Program-made: the position numbers and the translations under genes | Part shown: piece after piece, positions 27,495 through 36,881 of the stretch | Layout: every line of letters begins with the position of its first letter | How positions within the stretch are numbered: position 1 is the stretch's first letter | The notes under the pieces: generated by a model | What the model was told of the DNA's origin: nothing | Seen by the model: the letters and a program-made list of their open reading frames with translations, nothing else | Databases searched by the model: none | Assembly (NCBI GenBank): GCA_018241665.1 | Contig: JAFEDK010000014.1 | Location: 56,822 to 120,821, forward strand | Length of the DNA stretch: 64,000 nt | Reading direction: 5' to 3' | Origin: Pseudomonadota bacterium | GTDB taxonomy: Bacteria > Pseudomonadota > Gammaproteobacteria > Burkholderiales > Rhodocyclaceae

Positions 27495-28427
27495 ATGCGT
27501 ATCGCCAACAACGTTGCTGAACTGGTCGGCCACACCCCGCTCGTCAAGCTCAACCGGCTGGCTCCCGCCAACGGCGCGACCCTCGCGCTGAAGCTGGAGT
27601 TCTTCAACCCGGCCCACAGCGTGAAGGACCGCATCGCCGCGGCGATGCTCGATGCTGCCGAGGCTGCCGGCAAGATCAAGCCCGACACCATCATCCTCGA
27701 GCCCACCTCCGGCAACACCGGCATCGGCCTGGCGATGGTCTGTGCGGCGCGCGGCTACAAGTGTGCGTTCGTGATGCCCGAAACGATGAGCCGCGAGCGC
27801 AAGCTGCTGCTCAAGGCCTACGGGGCAGAACTGATCCTCACCCCGGGCCCCGAAGGCATGCCGGGCGCGCTGAAGAAGGCCGCCGAACTGGCCGACGCCG
27901 ATTCCCGCTACTTCATCCCGCAGCAGTTCGAGAACCCCGCCAACCCGGCCATCCACCGCAAGACCACGGCCGAGGAGATCTGGGCCGACACCGATGGCCA
28001 GGTGGACATCTTCGTGTCCGGCATCGGCACCGGCGGCACCATCACCGGCGTCGGCGAAGTGCTCAAGGAGCGCAAGCCGGGCGTCAAGGTCATCGCCGTC
28101 GAACCCGCCGCCAGCCCGGTGCTGTCCGGCGGCCAGCGCGGCCCGCACCCGATCCAGGGGATCGGCGCCGGCTTCGTGCCGGCCATCCTCAACACCGCGA
28201 TCTACGACGAGATCGTGCAGGTGCCCAATGACGCCGCGCTCGACACCGCCCGCAAGCTGGCCACCGAGGAAGGCCTGCTGGTCGGCATCTCCTCCGGCGC
28301 CGCCGTGTGGGCCGCGCTGCAGGTGGCCGAGCGCCCCGAAAACGCCGGCAAGCTGGTGGTGGTGATCATCCCGTCCTTCGGGGAACGTTACCTGTCTACC
28401 GTGCTCTATCAGCATCTGGAAGTCTGA
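27495..28427 (+). CDS. cysK: Cysteine synthase A
   Basis: 310 aa PLP enzyme, O-acetylserine + sulfide to cysteine. PLP lysine is K44 in HSVKDRI, then TSGNTG, GTGGT and a C-terminal [15 protein letters not shown]. The GAHSVKD-type loop and [11 protein letters not shown] point to CysK more than CysM. AAGGAG is placed six bases upstream of the ATG. No clear promoter hexamers were found. Confidence 0.93.
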   Translation: MRIANNVAELVGHTPLVKLNRLAPANGATLALKLEFFNPAHSVKDRIAAAMLDAAEAAGKIKPDTIILEPTSGNTGIGLAMVCAARGYKCAFVMPETMSRERKLLLKAYGAELILTPGPEGMPGALKKAAELADADSRYFIPQQFENPANPAIHRKTTAEEIWADTDGQVDIFVSGIGTGGTITGVGEVLKERKPGVKVIAVEPAASPVLSGGQRGPHPIQGIGAGFVPAILNTAIYDEIVQVPNDAALDTARKLATEEGLLVGISSGAAVWAALQVAERPENAGKLVVVIIPSFGERYLSTVLYQHLEV

Positions 28428-28476
28428 GCCCTGGGTTCTTCCAACGCCATGTGTGGGCGGACCGTTCCCTTGACTC

Positions 28477-28498
28477 GTGGGGGCGAATTCATTCGCCC
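28477..28498. repeat. REP-like single element B
   Basis: One copy of the 22-bp GTGGGGGCGAATTCATTCGC(CC) element in the cysK-patB gap, with no inverted mate. Confidence 0.88.
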
Positions 28499-28569
28499 TC
28501 CGTCCCTCAAACCCCAGACAGCGCAGGCACACACCGGCCCGGCTGTGCCGCCCTGACCGAGACCTCTCC

Positions 28570-29724
28570 GTGACGACCTTCGACTTCAGCACCGGCCCTG
28601 AGCGGGCCGGCTCCGACAGCATCAAGTGGCGGCGCTACGCCGGCCGCGACGTGATTCCCATGTGGGTGGCGGACATGGACTTCGCCGCCCCGCCGGCTGT
28701 GCTGGAGGCCCTCCACGCGCGCATCGACCACGGCGTATTCGGCTATGCCGATCCGTGGCCGAACGTTGCCGAGGCGGTCATCGACGGCATCGCCCGCGAC
28801 CACGCCTGGCAGGTCAAGCCGGAGTGGCTGGTGTGGCTGCCGGGGGTCGTCACCGGCTTTAACGTCGCGGTACGCGCGGTTGGCCAGCCGGGTGACGGGG
28901 TGTTCACCGCAACGCCGGTCTATCCACCCTTCCTGCACGCGCCGGGCAATTTCGAGCAGCGCCTGGTCACCACGCCGCTGGTCCGGCACGGTACGCGCTG
29001 GGAATGGGACTGGAGCCGCACCGAAGCCGCGGTGGCCGACGGCGTGCGCCTGTTCATGCTGTGCAATCCGCACAACCCGGTCGGTCGCGTATTCGACCGG
29101 CACGAGCTTGGCCGCGTCGCCGCGCTGACCGAACGTCATGATCTCGTGATCTGCTCCGACGAGATCCACTGCGGTCTGGTCCTCGACCCAGCCAAACCGC
29201 ACATTCCCATCGCAGCCCTCGACGAGTCCGTGGCCAGGCGCACCATCACGCTGATGGCGCCATCCAAGACCTGGAACATCCCGGCGCTGTACTGCGCCTT
29301 CGCGATCATTCCGGATGCCAACCTGCGCACCCGCTACAAGCGCGCGATGGCCGGCATCGTGCCGCACGTCAATGTACTCGGGCTGGCCGCCACCGAAGTC
29401 GCCTACCGGGACTGCGGCCCGTGGCGGGAAGCCCTGCTCGACACCCTGCGCGCCAACGCGGCACGGGTCGTCGAAGTCATCAACGGCCTGCCGGGCCTGG
29501 CCACCACGCCCGTCGAAGCCACCTACCTGGCATGGATCGACTGCCGTGAGCTCCTCGCTGCCCGTGGCATCGCCAATGCGGCAGCCTTCTTCGAGGCCGC
29601 CGGTGTCGGCCTGTCCGACGGCAAGGACTTCGGGCTGCCGGGCTTCGTGCGCCTCAATTTCGGCTGCCCGCCAGCCCGTCTGGAGGAAGGCCTGGCGCGC
29701 ATCCGCCGCGCGGTGATTTCCTGA
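28570..29724 (+). CDS. PatB/MalY-type PLP C-S lyase (aminotransferase class I fold)
   Basis: 384 aa from the GTG at TTFDFSTGPERAG. The motifs MWVADMDFAAPP, CNPHNPVGRVF, CSDEIHCGL and PSKTWNIPALYCAF (the PLP lysine in SKT) match the MalY/PatB subgroup, which act on cystathionine or other thioether amino acids. It sits next to cysK, so a role in cysteine/methionine turnover is inferred. The longer upstream frame would read through the palindromic repeat and is not used. Confidence 0.88.
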   Translation: MTTFDFSTGPERAGSDSIKWRRYAGRDVIPMWVADMDFAAPPAVLEALHARIDHGVFGYADPWPNVAEAVIDGIARDHAWQVKPEWLVWLPGVVTGFNVAVRAVGQPGDGVFTATPVYPPFLHAPGNFEQRLVTTPLVRHGTRWEWDWSRTEAAVADGVRLFMLCNPHNPVGRVFDRHELGRVAALTERHDLVICSDEIHCGLVLDPAKPHIPIAALDESVARRTITLMAPSKTWNIPALYCAFAIIPDANLRTRYKRAMAGIVPHVNVLGLAATEVAYRDCGPWREALLDTLRANAARVVEVINGLPGLATTPVEATYLAWIDCRELLAARGIANAAAFFEAAGVGLSDGKDFGLPGFVRLNFGCPPARLEEGLARIRRAVIS

Positions 29725-29757
29725 ATTTCCTGATCTAGCGCAAGAATCCCGGCTTCC

Positions 29758-29780
29758 CAACGCGCATACTGGGCGCGTTG
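29758..29780. other. 8-bp inverted repeat upstream of hoxF
   Basis: CAACGCGC and GCGCGTTG around a 7-nt loop, 23 bases before the hoxF start. Could be a regulator site or the end of the previous transcript; no T-run follows. Confidence 0.4.
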
Positions 29781-29802
29781 CCACCCGCAGCCGGAGGTTC
29801 TT

Positions 29803-31614
29803 GTGAGTACGCTCCCTGCCACCCCGACCGCCGCCCTCGACGGCATTCTGCAGCGCCACGGCCACTACCCGACCGAGCTGCTGCAGATCCTGATCGAAGC
29901 CCAGGACCTCGAAGGCTGGCTGCCGGCACCGACCCTGACCTACCTCGCCCAGGCCCTGCACATTCCGCGCAGCCGGGTGGAAGGGGTCGCCGGTTTCTAC
30001 AGTTTCCTCTACACGCAACCGGTAGGCCGCTACCGGGTGCTGTTTTCCGACAACATCACCGACCGCATGCTCGGCAACACCGAGCTGATGGACGCTCTGT
30101 GCCGCAAGCTGTGGATCGAGCCGGGCAAGCTGTCGGAGGACGGTCTGGTGAGCATCACCACCACCTCGTGCACCGGACTGTGCGACCAGGGGCCGGGCAT
30201 GCTCGTCAACGGCCGGGCGATCGGCCAGCTGACCCACCGGCGTATCAACGAGATCGCCGAGATGATCCGCCAGCAGCGCCCCCTCGACCTGTGGCCCGCC
30301 GAGTATTTCCAGATCAGCGACAACATCCGCCGCAAGGACAGCCTGCTCAACCTGGACATGAAACCGGGCGCAGCGCTGAGCGCGGTCGTCGAGATGGGCC
30401 GTGAAGGCTGGCTGCAGGAAGTGCAGAAATCCAACCTGCGCGGCCGCGGCGGCGCCGGCTTCGCCACCGCGGTCAAGTGGGCCAGCGCGCGCAATGCGGC
30501 GGGCGAACCCAAGGTCATCGTCTGCAACGCAGACGAAGGCGAGCCTGGCACCTTCAAGGACCGGGTGCTGCTCAACAGCTATGCCGACCTGGTCTTCGAA
30601 GGCATGACGCTGGCTGCCTGGGCGGTCGGCGCGTCGGAAGGCTTCCTCTACCTGCGCGGCGAATACCGCTACCTGCTGCCGCTGCTGGAAGCCGTGCTGG
30701 CCCGCCGCCGCGAGGCCGGTCTGCTCGGCCGCCACATCCTGCACGAGCCCTGCTTCGACTTCGACATCCGCATCCACCTGGGCGCCGGCGCCTACGTGTG
30801 CGGCGAGGAAACGGCGCTGATCGAATCCCTCGAAGGCAAGCGCGGCACGCCACGGATCCGCCCGCCCTTCCCGGTCACCAAGGGCTATCTGGGCCGCCCG
30901 ACGGTGGTGAACAACGTCGAAACCCTGGCCAAGACCTGCCTGATCGCCCTCGGTGGCGGCGAGGCCTTTGCCGCCAGCGGCACCGCCCAGTCGGCCGGCA
31001 CCAAGCTGCTGTCCATCTCCGGCGACTGCGCCGAGCCCGGCATCTACGAATATCCCTTCGGCGTGCCGATCGCCCGGATCCTTGAGGACTGCGGCGCCAG
31101 CGACACCCAGGCCGTGCAGGTGGGCGGCGCGGCCGGCGTGTGCCTGGCCGGCTACGAGTTCCAGCGCCGCATCGCCTACGAGGACGTGCCCACCGCCGGT
31201 GCCTTCATGATCTTCGACGGCACACGCGACCTGTTCGACGTGGCCCGCGCCTTCGTGCATTTCTTCGCCCACGAGAGCTGCGGCTTCTGCACCCCCTGCC
31301 GGGTCGGCACCTCGCTGCTGCAGGGCTTCATGGACAAGCTGGCCGACGGCCACGGCGCCAAGGCCGATCTGGCCGACATCGACTGGCTCGACCGCCTGCT
31401 CAAGAACGCCAGCCACTGCGGCCTCGGCAGCGCCGCGCCGAATCCGGTCATCGACACCCTGCAGAAATTCCGTCCGGCCTACGAGCGGCGCCTGGTATCC
31501 CTCGACTTCGAACCGGCCTTCGACCTCGACGCGGCGCTGGCCGAAGCCCGCCAGCTCACCGCCCGCGACGACCCCGGCGCCCATCTGCAGACCCACGAGG
31601 AGGAAGAAAAATGA
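29803..31614 (+). CDS. hoxF: NAD-reducing hydrogenase diaphorase subunit HoxF
   Basis: 603 aa, GTG start with CGGAGG upstream. The N-terminal 170 residues are a HoxE/NuoE-like [2Fe-2S] thioredoxin domain (SCTGLCDQGPGML), then the FMN/NADH-binding NuoF-like domain (RGRGGAGFATAVKW, CNADEGEPGTFKDR) and a [4Fe-4S] motif SCGFCTPCRVGTS. It is the NAD(H)-reacting subunit of group 3d [NiFe]-hydrogenase. First gene of the operon; overlaps hoxU by four bases. Confidence 0.95.
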   Translation: MSTLPATPTAALDGILQRHGHYPTELLQILIEAQDLEGWLPAPTLTYLAQALHIPRSRVEGVAGFYSFLYTQPVGRYRVLFSDNITDRMLGNTELMDALCRKLWIEPGKLSEDGLVSITTTSCTGLCDQGPGMLVNGRAIGQLTHRRINEIAEMIRQQRPLDLWPAEYFQISDNIRRKDSLLNLDMKPGAALSAVVEMGREGWLQEVQKSNLRGRGGAGFATAVKWASARNAAGEPKVIVCNADEGEPGTFKDRVLLNSYADLVFEGMTLAAWAVGASEGFLYLRGEYRYLLPLLEAVLARRREAGLLGRHILHEPCFDFDIRIHLGAGAYVCGEETALIESLEGKRGTPRIRPPFPVTKGYLGRPTVVNNVETLAKTCLIALGGGEAFAASGTAQSAGTKLLSISGDCAEPGIYEYPFGVPIARILEDCGASDTQAVQVGGAAGVCLAGYEFQRRIAYEDVPTAGAFMIFDGTRDLFDVARAFVHFFAHESCGFCTPCRVGTSLLQGFMDKLADGHGAKADLADIDWLDRLLKNASHCGLGSAAPNPVIDTLQKFRPAYERRLVSLDFEPAFDLDAALAEARQLTARDDPGAHLQTHEEEEK

Positions 31615-32318
31615 CCAAGCAGTTTCTCCTCGACGGCCAGCCGGTGCCCTTCGAGGACGGCCAGACCATCCTCGAAGCCGCCCGCAAGGCCGGCCACTAC
31701 ATCCCCAGCCTGTGCTGGCACCAGGACTTTCCGCCCCACGGCAGCTGCAAGCTGTGCATCGTCAAGGCCGCCGGCCGCCACGTGTCCGCCTGCGCGACGC
31801 CAGCCAAGGAAGGCTGGGAAGTGGAGAGCAACACCCCGGAGATGAACGGCGAACGGCGCGGTCTGCTGCAGATGCTGTTCGTCGAAGGCAACCACTTCTG
31901 CCCATCCTGCGAGAAAAGCGGCAACTGCGAGCTGCAGGCCCTCGGCTACGAGTACGAGATGCTCACGCCGCGCTTCCGCCACTTCTTTCCGGAGCGCCCG
32001 GTGGACGCCTCCCACCCGGACATGCTGCTCGACTTCAACCGCTGCATCTTCTGCGAGCTATGCGTGCGCGCTAGCCGCGACGTGGACGGCAAGTCGGTGT
32101 TCGCGCTGACCGGCCGGGGCATCCACAAGCACCTGACGGTCAATGCGGAATCCGGCAGGCTGGCCGATACGGATTTCTCGAAGGACGATCTGGCCGCACG
32201 CATCTGCCCGGTCGGCGTGATCCTGCCCAAGGGCCGCGGCTTCGCGGTGCCGATCGGCGAGCGGACCTTCGACACCGAGACGATCCGCAGCAAGACGCTG
32301 AAGGAGGAGGAATCATGA
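31611..32318 (+). CDS. hoxU: NAD-reducing hydrogenase subunit HoxU
   Basis: 235 aa electron-transfer subunit similar to the N-terminal part of NuoG. Cluster ligands seen: CKLCIVKA and SACATP for [2Fe-2S], HFCPSCEKSGNC and the CIFCELCVRASRD plus CPVGV pair for [4Fe-4S]. It passes electrons between HoxF and HoxY. Overlaps both neighbours (ATGA at each end). Confidence 0.95.
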   Translation: MTKQFLLDGQPVPFEDGQTILEAARKAGHYIPSLCWHQDFPPHGSCKLCIVKAAGRHVSACATPAKEGWEVESNTPEMNGERRGLLQMLFVEGNHFCPSCEKSGNCELQALGYEYEMLTPRFRHFFPERPVDASHPDMLLDFNRCIFCELCVRASRDVDGKSVFALTGRGIHKHLTVNAESGRLADTDFSKDDLAARICPVGVILPKGRGFAVPIGERTFDTETIRSKTLKEEES

Positions 32319-32872
32319 GCCCGACTCCCGTCCCGGCCCGCAAGCTGCGCGTCGCCACCACCTCGCTGGCCGGCTGCTTCGGTTGCCACATGTCCTTTCT
32401 GGACATCGACGAGCACCTGTTCGAGCTGGTCGAGCTGGTCGAGTTCGACCGCTCGCCGCTGACCGACATCAAGGACGTCGGCCCCTGCGACATCGGCCTC
32501 ATCGAAGGCGGCGTCTGCAACGCAGAAAACGTCCACGTGCTGCGCGAGTTCCGCCGCAACTGCAAAACCCTGATCGCCCTCGGCGCCTGCGCCGTGAACG
32601 GCGGCCTGCCGGCCCAGCGCAACCACCTGCCACTGTCCGAATGCCTGCGCGAGGTTTACCAGTTCCGCCCCGGCCTCGAGAACGGGCAGATCCCCAACGA
32701 CCCGGAGCTGCCGCTGCCGCTGGACAAGGTGCGGCCGATCCACGAGGTGGTCCGCGTCGATTACTTCCTGCCTGGCTGCCCGCCGTCCGGCCCGGCGATC
32801 TGGAAGTTCCTCACCGATCTGATCGCCGGCCGCACGCCGCGGCTCGCGAATGGATTGCTGCATTACGACTGA
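32315..32872 (+). CDS. hoxY: NAD-reducing hydrogenase small subunit HoxY
   Basis: 185 aa. The proximal [4Fe-4S] ligands are Cys21 and Cys24 (CFGC), Cys92 (GACAVNGG) and Cys155 (PGCPPSG). It has no Tat signal, so the enzyme is cytoplasmic as expected for the bidirectional group. Partner of HoxH. Confidence 0.95.
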   Translation: MSPTPVPARKLRVATTSLAGCFGCHMSFLDIDEHLFELVELVEFDRSPLTDIKDVGPCDIGLIEGGVCNAENVHVLREFRRNCKTLIALGACAVNGGLPAQRNHLPLSECLREVYQFRPGLENGQIPNDPELPLPLDKVRPIHEVVRVDYFLPGCPPSGPAIWKFLTDLIAGRTPRLANGLLHYD

Positions 32873-32882
32873 GGTTCGCACC

Positions 32883-34349
32883 ATGAGCTTCGAACTGGAA
32901 ACCGCCGCCAACCGGGAAAGCCTGCGCCGCGTCGCCATCGACCCCGTGTCGCGGGTCGAAGGCCACGGCAAGGTCACGCTGCGACTCGACAACGCCGGCC
33001 ATGTGAAGGAAGCGCGGCTGCACATCGTCGAGTTCCGCGGCTTCGAGAAATTCATCCAGGGCCGCCCGTATTGGGAAGTTCCGGTGATGGTGCAACGCCT
33101 GTGCGGCATCTGCCCGGTCAGCCACCACCTGGCCGCGTCCAAGGCCCTCGACCCGGTGGTCGGCGCCACGCAGATCACGCCCACCGCCGAGAAGATCCGC
33201 CGCCTGATGCACTACGGGCAGATCCTGCAATCCCACGCACTGCACTTCTTCCACCTGTCCTCGCCGGACCTGCTGTTCGGCTTCGAGTCGCCGGTGCAGC
33301 AACGCAACATCGTCGGCGTCGCCGCCGCCTACCCCCACGTGGCGAAGGAAGGCGTGCTGCTGCGCAAGTTCGGCCAGGAGATCATCCGTGTCACCGCCGG
33401 CAAGCGCGTGCATGGCACCGGCGCGATCCCCGGCGGCGTGAACAAGTCGCTGAGCAGCGACGAGCGCGACCTGCTGCGCAAGGATGCCGACCAGGTGGTG
33501 AGCTGGAGCCGCGACGCGGTACGCCTCGCCCGCCGCCTGCATGAAGCCAACGGCCCGCTGTACGACGAATTCGGCCTGTTCCGCAGCCACCTGTTCAGCC
33601 TGCTGCGGGCCGACGGCGCAATGGATCTCTACGACGGTCACCTGCGCCTGCGCGACGCCCGCGGCCAGATCGTCCGCGACAATATGCCCTGCGCCGACTA
33701 CGAGCAGCACATCGTCGAGGAAGTGAAGCCGTGGAGCTACATGAAGTTCCCCTTCATCCGCGAGCTGGGCCCGGCCAAAGGCTGGTACAAGGTCGGCCCG
33801 CTGGCCCGCGTGCAGAACTGCGATTTCATCCCCAGCCCGCTGGCCGAGGCGGAACGCCAGGACTTCATCGCCCGCGGCGACGGCGAACCCATCCACGCGC
33901 CGCTGGCCTACCACTGGGCACGCATGATCGAGATGCTGCACGCCGCCGAGGTGATCCGCGATCTGCTCGACGACCCGGACCTGCTGTCCGACGACCGCCT
34001 CGCCAGCGGTCCGAAGGGGCGTGAAGGGATCGGCATCATCGAGGCGCCGCGCGGCACACTGATCCACCATTACCGGGTCGGCGAAGACGATCTGGTCAGC
34101 TACTGCAACCTGATCGTATCCACCACCCACAACAACCAGGCCATGAACGAGGCGGTGCGCCAGGTCGCCCGCCGCTACCTGGACGGCCGCCAGCTCACCG
34201 AAGGGCTGCTGAACCACATCGAGGTAGCGATCCGTGCCTTCGACCCCTGCCTGTCTTGCGCCACTCACGCGCTTGGCAAGATGCCGCTGGCCGTCGAACT
34301 GGTGGACGAGGATGGACGCCTCGTGGACAAGGCCATCAGCGGAGGGTAA
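32883..34349 (+). CDS. hoxH: NAD-reducing hydrogenase large subunit HoxH
   Basis: 488 aa. Carries the NiFe(CN)2CO site. Four ligand cysteines: Cys74 and Cys77 in RLCGICPVSH, and Cys456 and Cys459 in DPCLSCATH, both standard. After His462 a 26-residue tail (ALGKMPLAVELVDEDGRLVD...) remains, which is the peptide removed by HoxW. Start at MSFELE, preceded by a weak AGGTT. Confidence 0.96.
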   Translation: MSFELETAANRESLRRVAIDPVSRVEGHGKVTLRLDNAGHVKEARLHIVEFRGFEKFIQGRPYWEVPVMVQRLCGICPVSHHLAASKALDPVVGATQITPTAEKIRRLMHYGQILQSHALHFFHLSSPDLLFGFESPVQQRNIVGVAAAYPHVAKEGVLLRKFGQEIIRVTAGKRVHGTGAIPGGVNKSLSSDERDLLRKDADQVVSWSRDAVRLARRLHEANGPLYDEFGLFRSHLFSLLRADGAMDLYDGHLRLRDARGQIVRDNMPCADYEQHIVEEVKPWSYMKFPFIRELGPAKGWYKVGPLARVQNCDFIPSPLAEAERQDFIARGDGEPIHAPLAYHWARMIEMLHAAEVIRDLLDDPDLLSDDRLASGPKGREGIGIIEAPRGTLIHHYRVGEDDLVSYCNLIVSTTHNNQAMNEAVRQVARRYLDGRQLTEGLLNHIEVAIRAFDPCLSCATHALGKMPLAVELVDEDGRLVDKAISGG

Positions 34350-34353
34350 GCAC

Positions 34354-34818
34354 GTGCGGCTGGTGATCTTTGCGGTGGGCAACCCGTCACGGGGTGACGA
34401 TGCCCTCGGTCCGCGGCTGATGGCCGAGCTGGAAAGCTGGAATCTGCCCGATGTACGGCTGGTCAGCGACTTCCAGTTGCAGGTCGAGCACGCCCTCGAC
34501 CTGGACGACCGGGACCTGGCGCTGTTCATCGATGCCGGCACGGGTACGCCGGCCCCCTTCTCGTTCCGGGAGATCCGCCCCGCCCCCGACCGTTCGATCA
34601 GCTCCCACGCCCTCTCGCCGGAAGCCGTGCTGTACGTCCATGAAGAAATCCGCCGGCCGCCACCGCCGGCCTTCGTGCTGTGCGTGCGCGGTGAGGCTTT
34701 CCAGCTCGGTGAGGGCCTCAGCCCGACCGCGGAGACCCATCTGAAGGCAGCGAGAAAGCACCTGCTGGACTGCCTCGCAACGATCGACGCGGCAGCCTGG
34801 CGGCGGCGAGCCGCCTGA
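34354..34818 (+). CDS. hoxW: Hydrogenase maturation protease HoxW
   Basis: 154 aa, GTG start four bases after hoxH. FAVGNPSRGDDALGPRL and DAGTG are the metal-binding motifs of the HyaD/HoxW-type proteases that clip the C terminus of HoxH after Ni insertion. Last gene of the operon. No HypA-F genes are nearby, so these must lie elsewhere. Confidence 0.92.
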   Translation: MRLVIFAVGNPSRGDDALGPRLMAELESWNLPDVRLVSDFQLQVEHALDLDDRDLALFIDAGTGTPAPFSFREIRPAPDRSISSHALSPEAVLYVHEEIRRPPPPAFVLCVRGEAFQLGEGLSPTAETHLKAARKHLLDCLATIDAAAWRRRAA

Positions 34819-34847
34819 CGCCATCACGGCGAAGCCCGGAAGCGGTT

Positions 34848-35366
34848 TCAGGTACCGGTGTGCAGCGTAGCCGGCTCGCGCCGGGACGTATATTCGCGAA
34901 TCAGCACGGCAATCGCCCGTGCCGCCTCATCGGGAAGCAGGATGCCGCCCCGCAGCTGGGCGGCCAGCACCAGCGGCCCGCCCTCCTGGCTGCTACGGCA
35001 ATCACGCACCAGCAGCAACTGATCGCAGGGCACCTCGTGCCAGGCCGACGAACGGGTATCGATGGCAATGCTGAGCGCATCCTTCTGGGAGGCCAGCCAG
35101 TCGCGGATTTCATCGGCGAAAGCCGCACAAGACAACACCCGCTCGGAGTCACCGCAGCGGCCGAAACCACTCGCCCACACCAGTTCCTCCTGAAGGCTGG
35201 CGCCATCCGGACTCAGCACCCCGATAGCGATCCGCTCCGCATCGAGGGCGCGCAGCAGTTGCCGCAGCGCACGCAGGCTGGCAAAGCGCGCATCGTTCAG
35301 ATGACGCACCAGCGCCGCACCGGTAATGGCCGCCTCGGAGACAGGGTCACCCACGGCCGACCTCAT
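34848..35366 (-). CDS. Uncharacterised protein, possibly GAF-like
   Basis: 172 aa, no recognised family. The pattern (about 10 helices and strands, ARFASLRALRQLLRALDAE then IAIGVLSPDGASLQEELV) is compatible with a GAF-type small-molecule sensor, but no motif proves it. It is convergent to hoxW with only 29 bases between, and may be a regulator of the hydrogenase region. ATG start. Confidence 0.6.
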   Translation of the reverse strand: MRSAVGDPVSEAAITGAALVRHLNDARFASLRALRQLLRALDAERIAIGVLSPDGASLQEELVWASGFGRCGDSERVLSCAAFADEIRDWLASQKDALSIAIDTRSSAWHEVPCDQLLLVRDCRSSQEGGPLVLAAQLRGGILLPDEAARAIAVLIREYTSRREPATLHTGT

Positions 35367-35805
35367 CTGACAGCTTCATCGATTCCCCCGGGCTAAACGT
35401 TCCCACCACGGCCCCGACCTGGTCCGCAGCGCGAACAGGGCTCAGGCTGCCGACGGACGGCAGCAGGCCTGGTCGCATCGAAGGCACACAATAACGACAA
35501 AAGCATAAATACAAAATATATCATTATTGTTAAATTCTACCGCACATTGAAGATTGTCACATAAGATCCTGACATATACACCCCCTTCTTGCGGACAATC
35601 GCCAATATCATCACAGCATCACCGGAGACGTGGCGCGGCACCTTGACCCGCTTCAATTCCGGACAAAGAAGAGCGGCCTACACTGCGGTGCACGACCACC
35701 GCTCCTGCACCCGGAAGTTGGACAACGGCAATCCAAAAACGATCGGCCCCGGCAGCGCAGGGCTGCCGGGGCCGATCAGTTACGGGTAACGCCAAGCTGG
35801 CGCGC
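35367..35805. other. Non-coding gap, 439 bp
   Basis: An AT-rich block (about 35,490-35,580, runs of A and T) lies behind the GAF-like gene and probably holds its promoter. The right part holds the terminator of the downstream minus-strand gene. No coding frame of typical codon use was seen. Confidence 0.5.
35736..35777 (-). terminator. Strong terminator of the HTH-receiver gene
   Basis: A perfect 16-bp stem, GATCGGCCCCGGCAGC with its complement, around GCAGG. On the minus strand it is followed by GTTTTTGG, the T-tract expected for a rho-independent terminator. Confidence 0.85.
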
Positions 35806-36432
35806 TCAGGCTCCCCGCACGCGCCGCTGCAGCGCCATGATCTTGGCCTGCACGTAACCCTTCAATTCGCGGAAGGGCACCGGCTTGGAATACAGGATGA
35901 CGTCGGGAGGCAGCCCCCCTTGCTCGGCTATGTCGTCATCGGTCAGACCGCTGACGACCACGATGTCGAGATCCTGCAACTGGGTATCGGCACGCAGCCG
36001 GCGGATCATCTCGAAGCCGTCGATACCCGGCATGCGCAGGTCGGTGATCAGCAGGTCCGGCGCCTCGCGGCCGATCTCGAGCAGGCCGTCGATCCCGCTG
36101 GAAACCAGGCGCACTTGCAGCGGCAGGCCCCATGAGGTGAAGGTGTGCTCGTAGAGCTTCTGGAGGATTCGATCATCCTCGGCCACCAAAATCTGCAGCG
36201 CATTGCCCGGAGCACGGGCCTGCGTCCCCTGGCCGCCGCCGGCCATCGAACGGGCACGGAATTCCTCGATGGAACTCACGCGGATCCGGCGATGCCCGCC
36301 CGCAGTCTTCCAGCCCTCGAGCTGGCCGTTCTCGACCATCTGCTGAATGGTGCCCAAGGAAAGACCCAGCCGCTGGGCTGCTTCGGAAGTGCTGCAATAT
36401 TCCTTTTCAGGAGATTCGGGCGTGGCGGCCAT
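35806..36432 (-). CDS. Response regulator with N-terminal MerR/excisionase-type HTH
   Basis: 208 aa. Residues 12-62 are a helix-turn-helix of the excisionase/MerR-like class (SEAAQRLGLSLGTIQQMVEN then WKTAGGHRRI), and residues 79-205 are a receiver with phosphoacceptor Asp131 (LITDLRMPG) and K at SKPVPF. The order DNA-binding first, receiver last is the reverse of the common layout. No kinase is encoded next to it on the same strand. Ends in a strong terminator. Confidence 0.88.
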   Translation of the reverse strand: MAATPESPEKEYCSTSEAAQRLGLSLGTIQQMVENGQLEGWKTAGGHRRIRVSSIEEFRARSMAGGGQGTQARAPGNALQILVAEDDRILQKLYEHTFTSWGLPLQVRLVSSGIDGLLEIGREAPDLLITDLRMPGIDGFEMIRRLRADTQLQDLDIVVVSGLTDDDIAEQGGLPPDVILYSKPVPFRELKGYVQAKIMALQRRVRGA

Positions 36433-36881
36433 GGATTAATCAGGCAATTCGAATGGCAATTACAAAAGATCTTATCAGTTTAGACGGACATGACGAAAAG
36501 CTCACGATCGCTACGCCAGAATTGGGCGTAGCATCGCCAGTCCGCGAGAATTGATGAGATCCCCCAAAAAAACGTCGTCCCCATGCACAGGCGACCACAC
36601 CTCGGATTTTGCCCTTGTCATGCCAGGACCGCCGATGGCGACCTGACCCGGAAACCCGGCAAGGATGGGAGAGCAAGCACGAAGGCATTGAAAACACAGG
36701 CTTTGCCACGACACGGACGGCTGCCTGGAATGCCCGCCGATACGGATCTGCAACACGGCGGCAGAATTATGACCCACTTATCGACGTTCGCAAAATCAGC
36801 TTGCAGAAAGCCGCTGCTTTTACGGGCCTCGCGCCCGGATGGTAGTCTGCCGCTTCCACGACCAAGGACGGATACCCGAGT
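36433..36881. other. Non-coding gap, 449 bp
   Basis: Divergent intergenic region between the HTH-receiver gene and the large sensor kinase. No credible coding frame. An AAGGA sits upstream of the kinase start. No repeat was seen. Confidence 0.4.

Noticed and set aside
29725-29802. Sigma-54 promoter for hoxF
   Set aside because: No GG-N10-GC pair with acceptable flanks was found in the 78-bp gap; only a short inverted repeat is present.
28507-31596. A 1029-codon minus-strand frame opposite patB and hoxF
   Set aside because: Both plus-strand genes have strong family motifs; the antisense frame has no recognisable domain.
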